Positions 1 through 10,179 of a stretch of 64,000 nucleotides of DNA are shown piece after piece. The stretch covers positions 115,568 to 179,567 of the forward strand of contig NZ_BAZK01000012.1 in the NCBI RefSeq assembly GCF_001310815.1. The letters are read 5' to 3'. Source of the DNA: Pseudovibrio denitrificans JCM 12308. Lineage in GTDB: Bacteria; Pseudomonadota; Alphaproteobacteria; Rhizobiales; Stappiaceae. The position numbers and the translations under genes are program-made. Under the pieces are notes generated by a model that was given only the letters and a program-made list of their open reading frames with translations, searched no databases and was not told the DNA's origin. The stretch's first letter is position 1. Each line of letters starts with the position of its first letter.

Positions 1-1719
1 GAACTTGAAGAAAGTGCAGCAGGAACAACAGAAGATGTTGCCTTGCGCACAAAGCACGGAACTCGTTGGTATTCTCTGCTGCGTTTGAGCATTCGTGACG
101 GCAGCGGGGGAGCTCCGATCATCCAATGGATCCTCACGGATGTGACAGACCGGCGGCACGCAGAGCAAAAGCTACGTGCAGACCGGGACCATGCCGCAAA
201 TGCCAGTGAAGCTAAATCTCGGTTTCTCGCAATGGTTAGTCATGAAATCCGAACGCCGCTCAACGGCGTGCTGGGCATGGCTGATTTGCTTGACGACACT
301 TCAACAACCGCCGAGCAGCAGAACTACATCAACGCTATCAAAACATCTGGCTCAACGCTTCTGATGCTGATTGATGAGGTCCTTGATTACTCAAAGATCG
401 AGGCCGGAAAACTGGAATTGGAGTCCGGAACGATAGAACTGACGCCGTTGATCGAGCGTGTGGTGGAACTGTTGTCTCCCAAGGCTCATGCCAAAGGGCT
501 TCAGATCGGTTCTTACATCGCACCGGAAGTCCCGGAGACGATCCAGAGCGATCCAGCACGGCTTCAGCAGGTGCTCTACAATCTGGTCGGCAACGCAATC
601 AAGTTCACGGAGCAGGGCGGTGTTTCACTGGTCTTGCAGGTGTCGCAGGATTCCGCTGGCAATCATATTTTGGAGTTTGCAGTAAAAGACACTGGCCCTG
701 GAATGGATGACGTGACTGCAGCGCGCATCTTCCGGGAGTTTGAACAAGGTGAATATGGACGCGACCGCAAGTTTGATGGTGCCGGATTGGGACTGGCGAT
801 TTCCAAGAGACTTGCAGAGTTGATGGGCAGCTCGCTGACTGTTCAAAGTCAGCTCGGATGTGGTTCGACGTTCCTTCTTGAAATGCCACTCGATCAGATT
901 GTCGATGAGGCTATTGAAGAACATTCAGAGCACATTGCAATCCTGACCAGTAATCATATTGAAGTTGATCTGGTTCAGAGAACTCTGATCAGCAACGGTT
1001 TTGTTCATACCCGAGTGCTTGATCCAGAAGATTTAGAAGCAAATCTGCTTAGAGCACAGCTTGATCGCCTGTTGGTTGGCGAAGAGTATGTTGAGCGTAT
1101 TCGCGACTTCTACCAGCAGCATTCTACTCATGCTCCTGAGATCATCGTGTTCATCAAACCTCGGGAACGAGCTCGCATTGCCGATATCAAAACTGGCGAG
1201 TTTTCTGGCTACCTGACACGTCCTGTACGCCGCGCATCTTTGTTGCGCGTCATTGCGCTTGGTCTCGAAGTTGAAGAAACGGATGAGCAAAGCAGTGCGC
1301 TTCCAGAGGAGATCAAGCAGACGACAGAACCGCAAGAGCGCGTGCCTCATCTCAATGTTCTTGTGGCAGAAGACAATCCGATCAACTGGATGCTGGTCAA
1401 GGCGCTACTAAGCAAACTGGGGCACCACGCGGAGCTCGCTGAAGATGGGCATAGGGCTGTCACTCTCAGCACAACCGGAACATTTGATGTGGTTCTGATG
1501 GATCTGCACATGCCAGGCCTTGATGGACTGGAAGCGATTTCCCAAATTAGAGGCAGAGAAGACAATTCTGCGGCTCAGGTTCCGATTTATGTTGTTTCAG
1601 CGGATGTTATGCCGGAGGCAAAAGAAGAGGCCCTGAAAGCTGGTGCGGATGGATTTTTGAGCAAACCCCTGAAAAAGCAGGATCTCGAAGCTGTGCTAAA
1701 GCGGTATGCTAAGGGGTAA
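1..1719 (+). CDS. Hybrid sensor histidine kinase/response regulator (5' end outside window)
   Basis: The reading frame is open from base 1, so the start lies upstream. The first ~45 residues look like the end of a PAS/PAC sensor domain. A HisKA dimerisation helix follows with the phospho-accepting His (codon 241-243, in SHEIRTPLNG). The HATPase domain has an N-box (LVGNAIKF), G1 (DTGPGMD) and G2 (GAGLGLAISK). About 100 residues of poorly conserved, receiver-like sequence come next, probably a degenerate receiver. A complete C-terminal receiver ends the protein, with the acidic pair at AEDN, the phospho-acceptor Asp at codon 1501-1503 (VLMDLHMPG) and the conserved Lys in LSKPL. It should autophosphorylate and pass the phosphate to its own receiver. 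The signal and partner cannot be read from the sequence. No neighbouring regulator gene is present. Confidence 0.93.
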   Translation, partial: ELEESAAGTTEDVALRTKHGTRWYSLLRLSIRDGSGGAPIIQWILTDVTDRRHAEQKLRADRDHAANASEAKSRFLAMVSHEIRTPLNGVLGMADLLDDTSTTAEQQNYINAIKTSGSTLLMLIDEVLDYSKIEAGKLELESGTIELTPLIERVVELLSPKAHAKGLQIGSYIAPEVPETIQSDPARLQQVLYNLVGNAIKFTEQGGVSLVLQVSQDSAGNHILEFAVKDTGPGMDDVTAARIFREFEQGEYGRDRKFDGAGLGLAISKRLAELMGSSLTVQSQLGCGSTFLLEMPLDQIVDEAIEEHSEHIAILTSNHIEVDLVQRTLISNGFVHTRVLDPEDLEANLLRAQLDRLLVGEEYVERIRDFYQQHSTHAPEIIVFIKPRERARIADIKTGEFSGYLTRPVRRASLLRVIALGLEVEETDEQSSALPEEIKQTTEPQERVPHLNVLVAEDNPINWMLVKALLSKLGHHAELAEDGHRAVTLSTTGTFDVVLMDLHMPGLDGLEAISQIRGREDNSAAQVPIYVVSADVMPEAKEEALKAGADGFLSKPLKKQDLEAVLKRYAKG

Positions 1720-1833
1720 CTTGGTATATTTAGCCTGTTCAATATCAAGAGGCGGTTGTTATACTCAGGTTAACTGTGGTGACAGCATGGTTTAGCAGAT
1801 ATGGGCACGCTTCAGCGGATAAATGTTGGTGTT

Positions 1834-1867
1834 GTGTCACTCAACTGTCCTAAAACGAGCTTATATC
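1834..1867 (+). promoter_or_regulatory. Candidate Pho box and -10 upstream of olsB
   Basis: Two heptamers, GTGTCAC (1834-1840) and CTGTCCT (1845-1851), lie 11 bp apart. They match the PhoB half-site CTGTCAT at 11 of 14 positions. A TATATC hexamer (1862-1867) follows 10 bp after the second half-site, where a PhoB-activated promoter would have its -10. The site is about 115 bp upstream of olsB. Phosphate control of ornithine-lipid synthesis is known in rhizobia. The assignment here is inference from the motif. Confidence 0.45.
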
Positions 1868-1980
1868 AGAGATTGACTACCCAAAATTGACATGGGTTAC
1901 TCGATTGGTGCAAATTCAGAAAGGCGTTCTCATTATTGCAATGTTTTTTAAACACCTAAGCAATATGAGATATTTATAGT

Positions 1981-2922
1981 ATGGCTGGATCTGGACATCT
2001 TTCCCCGATGAAAGTCCTAAGAAAAATCACACCGAACAAGCTTGCAGGGCGACCTGCGCCGCGGTGGATCCCACAGGCAATGCTGGGAAAAATGCCGGAG
2101 GCAGGACAAAGCCTCGGTAAGATTGGACCGCTTGAAGTTCGCCTTTCCAATGGCGCTAAAGAACTCAAGATGTCTCAGCGTTTGCGCTACGAAGTGTTTT
2201 ACGAAGAGATGTCTGCGATTGCAGATGCTCAAACTCAGCTGAGCCGTCTTGATCGAGACAGTTACGACGAGATCTGCGATCATTTGCTGGTAGTGGATCA
2301 CAACAGTCAGGTTCGCAATAAACCGTTCTCCAAACTGAAACCTCAGATTGTCGGCACATATCGTCTTCTCCGTCAGGAACTGGCAGAGTTGAACGGTGGT
2401 TTCTATACGGCCGGCGAGTTTGATATTCAGGGCATTTTGGATCGTCACAGCGATCTGAATTTCATGGAGCTTGGTCGCTCCTGTGTTCTTAAACCTTATC
2501 GCACCAAGAAGACCGTTGAACTGCTGTGGCATGGCATCTGGTCTTATGTGTTGATGCATAATGTGGATGTGATGATTGGTTGTGCTTCGATTGAAGGCAC
2601 CGATCCTGACCTGTTGGCAGAACAGCTTTCCTTCCTGCATCATTTTGCCGGAGCTCCCGAAGAGTGGCGAGTTTCAGCACTTCCTGACCAGTATGTGGAC
2701 ATGAACCGCATTCCAAAAGATCAGGTCGATCAACGAGCTGCACTGCGTTCATTACCGCCGCTCATCAAGGGCTATCTGCGTCTTGGTGCCTTTATCGGTG
2801 ATGGTGCTGTGATTGACCATCAGTTTGGCACGACTGATGTGCTGATCATTATGCCGGTCTCCAAGCTGAACTCACGCTACGTGAATTACTATGGCGAGGA
2901 TGCCAGTCGGTATTCCAGCTAG
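1981..2922 (+). CDS. olsB: L-ornithine N-alpha-acyltransferase OlsB (GNAT family)
   Basis: A 313-residue protein of the ornithine-acyltransferase branch of GNAT enzymes. It should transfer a 3-hydroxyacyl chain from acyl-ACP to the alpha-amino group of ornithine, giving lyso-ornithine lipid for membrane ornithine lipids. Visible features are the early LRYEVFYEEM segment, an aspartate-rich stretch ending CDHLLVVD, the GTYRLLR strand, and the MELGRSCVL segment followed by basic residues, all typical of OlsB. The partner O-acyltransferase OlsA is not in the window. A second ATG at 2008 (MKVLRKI) is an alternative start. A clear hairpin terminator follows, so the gene appears to be a single transcription unit. 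Confidence 0.9.
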   Translation: MAGSGHLSPMKVLRKITPNKLAGRPAPRWIPQAMLGKMPEAGQSLGKIGPLEVRLSNGAKELKMSQRLRYEVFYEEMSAIADAQTQLSRLDRDSYDEICDHLLVVDHNSQVRNKPFSKLKPQIVGTYRLLRQELAELNGGFYTAGEFDIQGILDRHSDLNFMELGRSCVLKPYRTKKTVELLWHGIWSYVLMHNVDVMIGCASIEGTDPDLLAEQLSFLHHFAGAPEEWRVSALPDQYVDMNRIPKDQVDQRAALRSLPPLIKGYLRLGAFIGDGAVIDHQFGTTDVLIIMPVSKLNSRYVNYYGEDASRYSS

Positions 2923-2947
2923 GTTCTCAAAAGCAGCTCATTCAATG

Positions 2948-2971
2948 AAGGGCGGTTTTCCGCCCTTTTTA
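2948..2971 (+). terminator. Rho-independent terminator of olsB
   Basis: Perfect 8-bp stem (AAGGGCGG/CCGCCCTT) with a TTTT loop, running straight into a T-rich tract 26 bases after the olsB stop codon. Confidence 0.85.
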
Positions 2972-3201
2972 TTTGCGCAAATATCGATAAATGCTCTGCG
3001 GGTTTGGTCTCTGATCCTCGCAATTCGCGTAAATGGTTTAACGCAGAATTAAGCCTGTTTCCCTAAAATCGTTCGTGTTTTGTATCCAGGTTACGGTCTC
3101 ACTCCCAAGCAGTCTGTGGCCTGTGTTTGTTCAGGCATGCTCGGTCTTATCTGATCGTCGTCGCCTGAGATAAGTGATTAGTATCGGGGTGATTTGGAGT
3201 T

Positions 3202-5602
3202 ATGGCGACTGGCCAAAATGGAAATGGCAAAAAACGGAGGCCTGTGCGCCCCGGGCAACGCCCTTCCGGCAGACCGCCTCAGCAGCCCGGTGCCGATCAG
3301 CCAAACGCCCTCCACAATCACAGCGCCCTCGCCTGCAAGGTGTAGCTCTGCGACCTGAAGACGACGAAGATTACATCCGCCGTCCAAACAGGGTCGCTGC
3401 CACGAACAAGCAGGCGTCCCCACGACCACGTCCTTCACCACAAGCTCCCTCAGCACCGAACAGAAAACCTGCACCGCAGAGGCCACGGCAAACGCAAAAC
3501 ACCGCCGCCAAGCGGCCTGCGAAGAAGCCGAGCCGAAAGGCAAAGCAGCAGACATTAGCGGCGCTGGATGCCGCAACATCCTCAGGAAAGCCCAAAGGCC
3601 AGAGTAAGTTCCGGCGGTTTATGTGGAAGTCACTGCGCTTCTGCATGTATTGGAGCGTGGTTCTCGGCATCTGGGGTATCGTTGTTGTCGGCGGTATTCT
3701 TGCTTATTACGCGGCGCATTTACCACCAGCCTCAGAGTGGGCTGTGCCGCAGCGACCACCGAACGTGCGCATTGTTTCTGCAAACGGAACTTTGATCGCA
3801 AACCGTGGAGACACGGGCGGCGAGGCCGTTCGGCTGGAGCAACTGCCGAAGTACTTGCCTGATGCCGTGATGGCGATTGAAGATCGGCGGTTCAAGTATC
3901 ATTTTGGGATCGATCCGATTGGTCTCGCCCGTGCAGCGTTTGTGAACTACACCAGCGGGCGTACCGTTCAGGGCGGATCCACTCTCACACAGCAGCTAGC
4001 TAAGAACCTGTTTTTGAAGCCGGAACGCACCATGCAGCGTAAGATGCAGGAAGTGGTGATGGCGCTATGGCTGGAGTGGAACTACAGCAAAGAAGAAATT
4101 CTGGAGATGTACCTGAACCGGGTGTATCTCGGCGCTGGAGCCTATGGTGTAGATGCGGCAGCCCGGGTTTACTTTGGCAAATCAGCACGGCTGATCAATC
4201 TGGCTGAAGCTGCAACCATTGCAGGCCTGCTGAAAGCACCGAGTAAGTATGCTCCAACGCGTAACGCTCAGTTGGCAGAAGGGCGCGCGCAGGTGGTGAT
4301 TGCAGCTATGCATAGCGCGGGTTTCATCACGGCAGGTGACGCGAAAAATGCCCTGTTTAATCCAGCACATGTGGTCACCAGCCACAACAGTAGCAGCGGC
4401 AATTATGTTGCTGATTATGTGATGGAGTTGTTGCCGGGTTATGTGGGGTCTATCGGTGAAGACATCATTGTCGACACAACGATAGATTGGGACATGCAGC
4501 AGGCCGCAGAAACAGCGCTTACCTCACGCATTGCGGAGTCTCGCCAAGAGTTTAACGTAACCCAGGGTGCTGTGGTTACGCTCAATCGCAGTGGTGCGAT
4601 CCGCGCTCTGGTGGGTGGGGTTGATTATCGGAAGAGCCAGTTCAACCGTGCGGTTTATGCGCGCCGACAACCCGGTTCTGCCTTTAAGCCATTTGTTTAT
4701 CTGGCAGCGCTGGAACGCGGACTTGGGCCGAGTACCATTCGCCGTGATGCGCGCGTGACGTATCGTGGTTGGACGCCGAAGAACTACACTAAGCGCTACT
4801 ATGGTGACGTGACGCTGACACAGGCACTGGCGTTTTCTATCAACACGGTCGCTGCCAAGCTGGCGCATGAGGTGGGGCCTGCGAATGTGGCGCGAACTGC
4901 GCGGCGTTTGGGCATAACTTCCTCATTGAAGTCCAACCCTTCAATTGCACTGGGAACCTCTGAGGTTACGCCGTTAGAGATTGCTGCAGCCTATGTACCA
5001 TTTTCCAATGGTGGGTATGGCGTGGTTCCACATGTGGTTCGGCAGATCCGCAATGAGAAGGGCGAAGTTCTATACCGGCGTTCTGGTGATGGGACAGGAC
5101 GCGTTGTTCGAGGTGATAAGCTTAGCGAAATCAACAGCATGATGGCGCAAACCATTTATGGCGGCACAGGTAAGCGGGCATTGTTGGCGGGGCGTCCTGC
5201 AGGCGGCAAAACCGGCACTACGCAAGGCTACAAAGACGCGTGGTTCATTGGTTACACAAGCTCACTGACCACTGCTGTCTGGCTTGGAAATGACAACAAC
5301 AAGCCGATGAAAAAGGTGAGTGGAGGGACGCTGCCGGCAGAGATCTGGGCCTGGATAATGGAAACGCAGCATCAGAACATTCCGATTGCGCGGTTGCCGG
5401 GCGTGCCGATCAACCTTGCAGAGACATCTCCATTGCAGAAACCTGGTACAGCACCTGCTCGGCGTCAGCAACTTTTGTGACTGCTCCTCAGCAGCCGCAA
5501 CCACCGCGGCCAGCTGTGCAGGCTACCACTGCTCCACCTCAGCAAAACAATAATAGTGCCAGCCCCTTGGATCTGCTTGGAAGGCTATTTGGAGGTGGGT
5601 AG
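3202..5602 (+). CDS. Bifunctional class A penicillin-binding protein, PBP1A type (two apparent frameshifts)
   Basis: Peptidoglycan glycosyltransferase/transpeptidase anchored in the inner membrane. A basic, Pro/Gln-rich cytoplasmic tail of ~140 residues precedes one transmembrane helix (FCMYWSVVLGIWGIVVVGG). The GT51 domain has EDRRFKYHFGID and GGSTLTQQLAKN. The transpeptidase has SAFK (Ser codon 4677-4679), SIN and KTGTTQGYKDAWF. The frame starting at ATG 3202 (MATGQNGNGKK) gives a typical basic N-terminus but must shift near 3290-3310 to join the main frame. The main frame stops at 5480, but the next frame continues a Pro/Gln-rich tail ending LLGRLFGGG at 5602. Both shifts need one missing base. 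With two bases restored the gene is 800 codons. A GTG at 3174 in the main frame is a less likely start. Confidence 0.9.
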
Positions 5603-5604
5603 GG

Positions 5605-6347
5605 TTATTCTTGCCCGTATAGATGTAGCTGAGAGCCGTGCTCTTTGAGCCAGCGTTGGGCTTGCTTGGTGTGAGGAGCCAGTTCCTCACAAATGCGCCA
5701 GAACTCCGGTGAGTGATCCAGCTTCACAAGATGAGCGACCTCATGAGCTGCCACGTACTCCAGAATATCAGGCGGAGCATCACAAGGCGCCATGAGAAGG
5801 ACAGCTTGCCATCGTGGGAGCAGGAGCCCCAACGGCTTTTGGTGTCTCGCAGTGTGATGCTGTGATAGTTGCGGCCGAGCTGTTTGGTGAAGTGCCGAAC
5901 ATGGCCTTCAATATCATCCTTGGCTAGTTTGCGCAGGAAGTCTTTGGTCTTGCGATGGAAGCTTTGCGTTTCACCCGGCAGCAGAAGCAGTAGCTCTTCG
6001 GTTTCCTCTTCCATATCAAGCTGAGCCAGACCGCGCAGTTTGCCTGAGGAGCGCAAGGTATGCAGCACGCCTCTGATCGGGATGCGGGCATGTTCTTCAA
6101 ACTTGATTGTATCTGGGCGGGAGCCTAATCGCTGCTTGAGCCAGCCCACCTGCCGATTAGCGAAGTCCTGAGCTGTTTTCAGGTTGCCTCGGGCTGGAAC
6201 AGTGATAACCGGGGTTGGGTCTCCCGGTGGAATTCTGAGGATGTAGCGCTTTGCTCTTGAGTTTCGTTTCAGGCGGATCTGTAGGGACTTATGGCCCAGA
6301 TCCACCTCAATAAACTCCGGCAAAACCTTTGTCGCAAAGAACCCCAT
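5605..6347 (-). CDS. YgjP/SprT-like zinc metallopeptidase (DUF45 family), one frameshift
   Basis: The N-terminal part carries the DUF45 hallmark RWGSCS. The zinc site HEVAHLVKLDHS lies in another frame on the same strand. Adding one C near 5778 changes the join to WRLVMAPPDILEYVAAHE, exactly the family pattern, and gives a 247-residue protein of normal length. The two His of HExxH and the downstream His-Ser-PEFW region match the M48-like YgjP family. Its cellular substrate is unknown. It is convergent with the penicillin-binding protein gene, with only two bases between the stop codons. The break looks like a sequencing error because both halves are fully conserved. Confidence 0.85.
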
Positions 6348-6522
6348 GTCACCTCAAAAATTGCACTGATTGCTCTCGTTATTACAGAGAAAAGGGTGAT
6401 TTGAAAGTCAACCAGTGCCATTTACTTTAGTGCGCTGAAGTCTTGCAACACAGTTCAAACGCAGAAAAGGGTGCCCTGCCAAGACAGAGCACCGGATACT
6501 TGTTATGAACCTTTAAGACCCA

Positions 6523-6936
6523 TTAGATTGCTTCACCTGCTGAAGGTTCGCTTGGGCGGTTGTGACGGTTTCTCATGAACCGATCGAACTCTTCCTGATC
6601 TTTAGCCCGACGCAGGTCGTTCATGTAATCATCGAATTCCTGACGCATGCTGTCGAGCTTTCTGCGCTCTTCTTCCAGGCGGTTCAGTTCTTTTTCACGG
6701 TAGTCGTCAAATGCAGCGTTACCGCTGCGGGTCGCAGTTTGCATATTATCCATCGCATTTTTCAGATTGCTACGATTCCACTGGCATTTAGCTTCACGCT
6801 TCCAGCCATTAAAGTTGTCGCCCCACAAGATGTAGGCAAGCATAGCAAGACCAAGAGGCCAGAAAACTACGAATCCCAGAACCATAAGTGCAATACTTAG
6901 AGGATTCCAGGAGGGTTTTATTGCATTTACATTCAT
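6523..6936 (-). CDS. DUF2852 membrane protein
   Basis: A 137-residue protein. A hydrophobic helix pair follows the start (SIALMVLGFVVFWPLGLAMLAYILWG), then a conserved aromatic/basic motif around WGDNFNGWKRE. A long charged coiled-coil region (EKELNRLEEERRKLDSMRQEF) ends in DRFMRNR. This arrangement matches the DUF2852 family of alphaproteobacteria, which has no assigned function. The ATG at 6936 is chosen because AGAAGGGTG lies 7 bases upstream; the frame could extend six codons to a TTG. It is a monocistronic gene. Confidence 0.8.
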   Translation of the reverse strand: MNVNAIKPSWNPLSIALMVLGFVVFWPLGLAMLAYILWGDNFNGWKREAKCQWNRSNLKNAMDNMQTATRSGNAAFDDYREKELNRLEEERRKLDSMRQEFDDYMNDLRRAKDQEEFDRFMRNRHNRPSEPSAGEAI

Positions 6937-7042
6937 TAAAATCACCCTTCTCAAATCAACAGACTTGAGATGGGGTGGTTCTATTTTCTTTTCAAGATAT
7001 AGAATGAAATTTTATTAGACGATTGGTTATATTCACTTACAT

Positions 7043-8600
7043 TCAATTGGAATGCACTGAATCATTGAGGCGACGCGCCTGCTCAACCCAATTGTCGCGA
7101 ACCATCCGGCCACGGATGTCCAGACGGTCATCCAAAGCGGCGGCCTGATCTTCTGTCAGGTTTGCAATCTGCCAGTAATGGAAGATGCCAGCGCCGTTCA
7201 GCGCACGCTCCAGTTTCGGCCCAACACCGCTGATCAGCTGCAAATCATCAGCAGCGCCTTTTGGCTCCGCCAACAGGATTTCACGCAGTGGATCACCTGC
7301 AAATTTCTCAGAGGGGTTATCGCGAAGCGCTTTCTTGGCTGCACGTTTGGTGGCTTGCTCTGCGCGAACGTTGATCGGATTGTCCTGAATGAACTTTACA
7401 ATCCTTGGAGCGATTTCGGAGCGGTACTTTGAACCGTTGAAGACCCCGTAGTGACCCACACCCGGTTGGATGTAGTGTAAGCGGCGACTGGACGGAATGT
7501 TTTCAGCCAGTTTTTGCGCTGCCTGCGTTTGGCCAACACCGGAAATATCGTCGTTTTCACCTTCAACGGTGAAGAGCGCGGTGCCGGTGATCTTTTTCGG
7601 ATCGACCATCTTGCCACGATGCATCATCTCGCCCTTTGGCAGAGAATGCTCGATAAAGACAGTCTCGACTGTCTGCAGATAAAATTCAGAGGTCAGATCC
7701 ATGACGGCAAGATATTCGTCATAAAAATCCCGGTGCTTTTCAGCGCTGTCGCCATCACCTTCAATCAGGTGCTGGAAGAAATCACGGTGAGCAACCATGT
7801 GACGGTCCAGATTCATGCTCATGAAGCCGGAGAGCTGCAAGAAGCCCGGATAGACCTGACGTGTGAACCTTTGTGCGGGAAGGGTACTTCCATGATGACA
7901 TTGCGCTTGAACCAGTCGATGCCTTTTTCGACAGCCAGATCATTCACGGCGGTTGGCGCTTCGCGGGTGTCGATTGGACCACCCATCAACGTCATGGTTG
8001 CCGGAGCGCATTTGTCTCCGTTTTCTTCCATCAGAGAGACTGCAGCATATACTGGGACTGATGCTGACACACAGCAAGAACGTGCGTGTTTGGCCCCAGA
8101 TAATGCAGCATTTGCATGATGTATTCGATGTAGTCGTCCAGATCGAAGCGACCATCCGCAATCGGCACCTGACGGGCATCTTCCCAATCTGTGATGTAGA
8201 CATCCAGATTTGGCAGAAGAGCCTCAACAGTACCGCGCAGCAGTGTAGCGTAGTGACCAGACATCGGAGAGACGATCAGGATTTTCGGGTCGTCTTTTCT
8301 GCTTTTCGGCAGATCCCGCTTGAAGTGCAGCAGGTCGCAAAATGGTTTGGACCAGATGACTTCTTCAGTGATGTCGACTTCTTCACCATCGACAACAGTG
8401 GTGTAGAGCTCAAACTCCGGCTTGCCATAGCGGCGAGTCACACGTTCCAGCATCTCACAGGATGCGGCGACGGTGCGGCCAACTTGCGTGTGCGCCATGG
8501 GGTTCAGCGGGTTTTGGAAATACAAACGTGTCATATCCGCTGCAGCCCGGACAGGGGACATCGCTGCATGGTTCATTTCATACAAATGGTAGAACAGCAC
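7043..8600 (-). CDS. phaZ: Intracellular poly(3-hydroxybutyrate) depolymerase PhaZ with C-terminal helix-hairpin-helix domain (two frameshifts)
   Basis: Degrades stored PHB granules in the cytoplasm. The N-terminus MLFYHLYEMNHAAMSP is typical of alphaproteobacterial PhaZ. Two single-base losses break the frame. Restoring a base near 8063 gives the active-site segment AVCQPSVPVYAA. Restoring one near 7867 gives TRQVYPGFLQLSGFMSMN. The joined gene is then 519 codons. The alpha/beta-hydrolase core includes VSPMSGHYATLLRGTV and the HYGVFNGSKYR segment with the late catalytic His. After residue ~420 there is an extra ~100-residue tail with ISGVGPKLERALNGAGIFHY, a helix-hairpin-helix motif. The GTG start at 8600 has GGAGG nine bases upstream. 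Confidence 0.88.
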
Positions 8601-8934
8601 AGAATGTTTCCTCCCCAGACGTTCGCTTCAGCCAACTCTCGTTCATGTAGTTTTTTGATTTCCGCAGCACGAATACACTTTAGCCCGAAGTGCTGCACCG
8701 CAAAAGTATAGGCAACCCTATACCTTTTCAGCAACATAGACTCATGGAGAAATACAAACCAACCTTAACTTGCATTGAAGATCAATAGGTTCTTCACCGC
8801 TGCCAAAGTGATTGTAAGTGTAACCGACCATGTTGCATTGCACAATATGTAAAATAATACCCCAATCGAATCGAGTAATTCGAATGCAATTATTTCACTA
8901 AGTTGAAATTGCTAATGAAATTTATTTGGGAATG
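8601..8934. other. AT-rich intergenic region between phaZ and hemW
   Basis: About 330 bases with no credible gene. It lies upstream of phaZ on the minus strand and therefore probably holds the phaZ promoter. The phaZ ribosome-binding site GGAGG is at its left edge. Nothing else specific was recognised. Confidence 0.5.
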
Positions 8935-10098
8935 TTAGTCGGAAGCCAGCTCAGCAATTACGGCATTCAGTAGAGAAAAGCCTGTTTGCGTTGCACGCAG
9001 GCGGGTATTGCTCACCCATTCTACCATTCCGTTTTCCTGCAGGTTCAGCAGGCGTTGCGGATTGAACTGACGACCAGAGAGCTGTTCATAACGGGGTACG
9101 TCGATGCCTTCATGCAGCCGCATACCCATCAGCAACAGCTCATCACCTTGCTCATCACGAACAAGTCTATCTTCAGAAATAGCGCCGTGGCCTTTGGTTT
9201 CAACCAGCCCCAACCATGTTTCCGGATGCTTTTCCGTTGACGTGGCCAGTTTGGTGCCGTCTTCCAACGTCAAACGACCATGAGCACCGGGACCAACGCC
9301 AACATAATCGCCATAGCGCCAGTAAATGAGGTTGTGCTGACACTGAGCGTCAGGCGCTGCGTGGTTTGAGACCTCGTAGGCTGGCAAACCACGAGCTGCA
9401 GTGATTTCCTGTGTCAGGTCAAACATATCTGCGGCCAGATCAGGGTCCAGCATCTCCAACTTTCCAGCTGCGTAGAGGCGCTGGAACATGGTGCCGCTTT
9501 CGATGGTGAGCTGATACATGGACAGGTGGTCAGCAGCCAGATCGATGGCGCGGTTGAGCTCCTGCTCCCATGCTTTCAAGGTTTGGTTTGGACGGGCGTA
9601 GATCAGATCAAACGAAATGCGCGGGAATGTTTTGCGCGCAATTTCAACGGCTTGAATCGCTTCCGAAACAGAATGCTGACGTCCAAGGATCTTCAGTTCC
9701 TTATCATCCAGCGCCTGAATACCGACGGACAGGCGGTTTACGCCAGCGGATCTGTAACCTGCAAAGCGGGTCGCTTCCACACTGGTTGGATTGGCTTCCA
9801 TGGAGATTTCAGCGGTGTCCGGCAGATGCCAGAGGCGGGCGACCTCATTGAGAATGGTCTCAACGGTTTTTGGCTCCATGAGAGAAGGCGTGCCGCCGCC
9901 AAAGAAGATGGAGTCGACCGTGCGGCCCGGCACCATCTCCGCATAGCGTGCCAGCTCTGTTGCCAGAGCTTTGGCATAATGCTCCTGTGAGACCGGCTGA
10001 TGGCGTACATGGGAGTTGAAGTCGCAATACGGGCATTTTGCCAGACAAAATGGCCAATGCACGTAAATCCCAAAGCCGCCAGCCGATGACACAGTCAT
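8935..10098 (-). CDS. hemW: HemW, radical-SAM heme chaperone (coproporphyrinogen oxidase-like)
   Basis: A 387-residue radical-SAM protein. The N-terminal YVHWPFCLAKCPYCDFNSH holds the Cys-x3-Cys-x2-Cys cluster motif. GGGTPSL follows at residues ~67-73, and the NLIYWRYGDYVGVGPGAH block is typical of HemW/HemN. The C-terminal winged-helix part is present. Current view of the family is heme trafficking rather than coproporphyrinogen dehydrogenation. It is the last gene of the minus-strand set rph-rdgB-hemW, 81 bases after rdgB. That gap contains a dispersed palindromic repeat. Confidence 0.92.
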   Translation of the reverse strand: MTVSSAGGFGIYVHWPFCLAKCPYCDFNSHVRHQPVSQEHYAKALATELARYAEMVPGRTVDSIFFGGGTPSLMEPKTVETILNEVARLWHLPDTAEISMEANPTSVEATRFAGYRSAGVNRLSVGIQALDDKELKILGRQHSVSEAIQAVEIARKTFPRISFDLIYARPNQTLKAWEQELNRAIDLAADHLSMYQLTIESGTMFQRLYAAGKLEMLDPDLAADMFDLTQEITAARGLPAYEVSNHAAPDAQCQHNLIYWRYGDYVGVGPGAHGRLTLEDGTKLATSTEKHPETWLGLVETKGHGAISEDRLVRDEQGDELLLMGMRLHEGIDVPRYEQLSGRQFNPQRLLNLQENGMVEWVSNTRLRATQTGFSLLNAVIAELASD

Positions 10099-10143
10099 TC
10101 TTTTTCCTTTGCGCTTGCCAAAGATTTTTTTGTACGAGTTCTT

Positions 10144-10178
10144 ATCCGAAAACCGGAAGCCACTTTTCGGGAACGCGC
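10144..10178. repeat. Dispersed palindromic repeat, copy A
   Basis: Inverted arms CCGAAAA (10146-10152) and TTTTCGG (10164-10170) are separated by 11 bases and followed by an acgcgc segment. The same structure with the same 11-base spacing recurs at 43378 and 63570. It lies between rdgB and hemW. Confidence 0.75.
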
Positions 10179-10179
10179 A

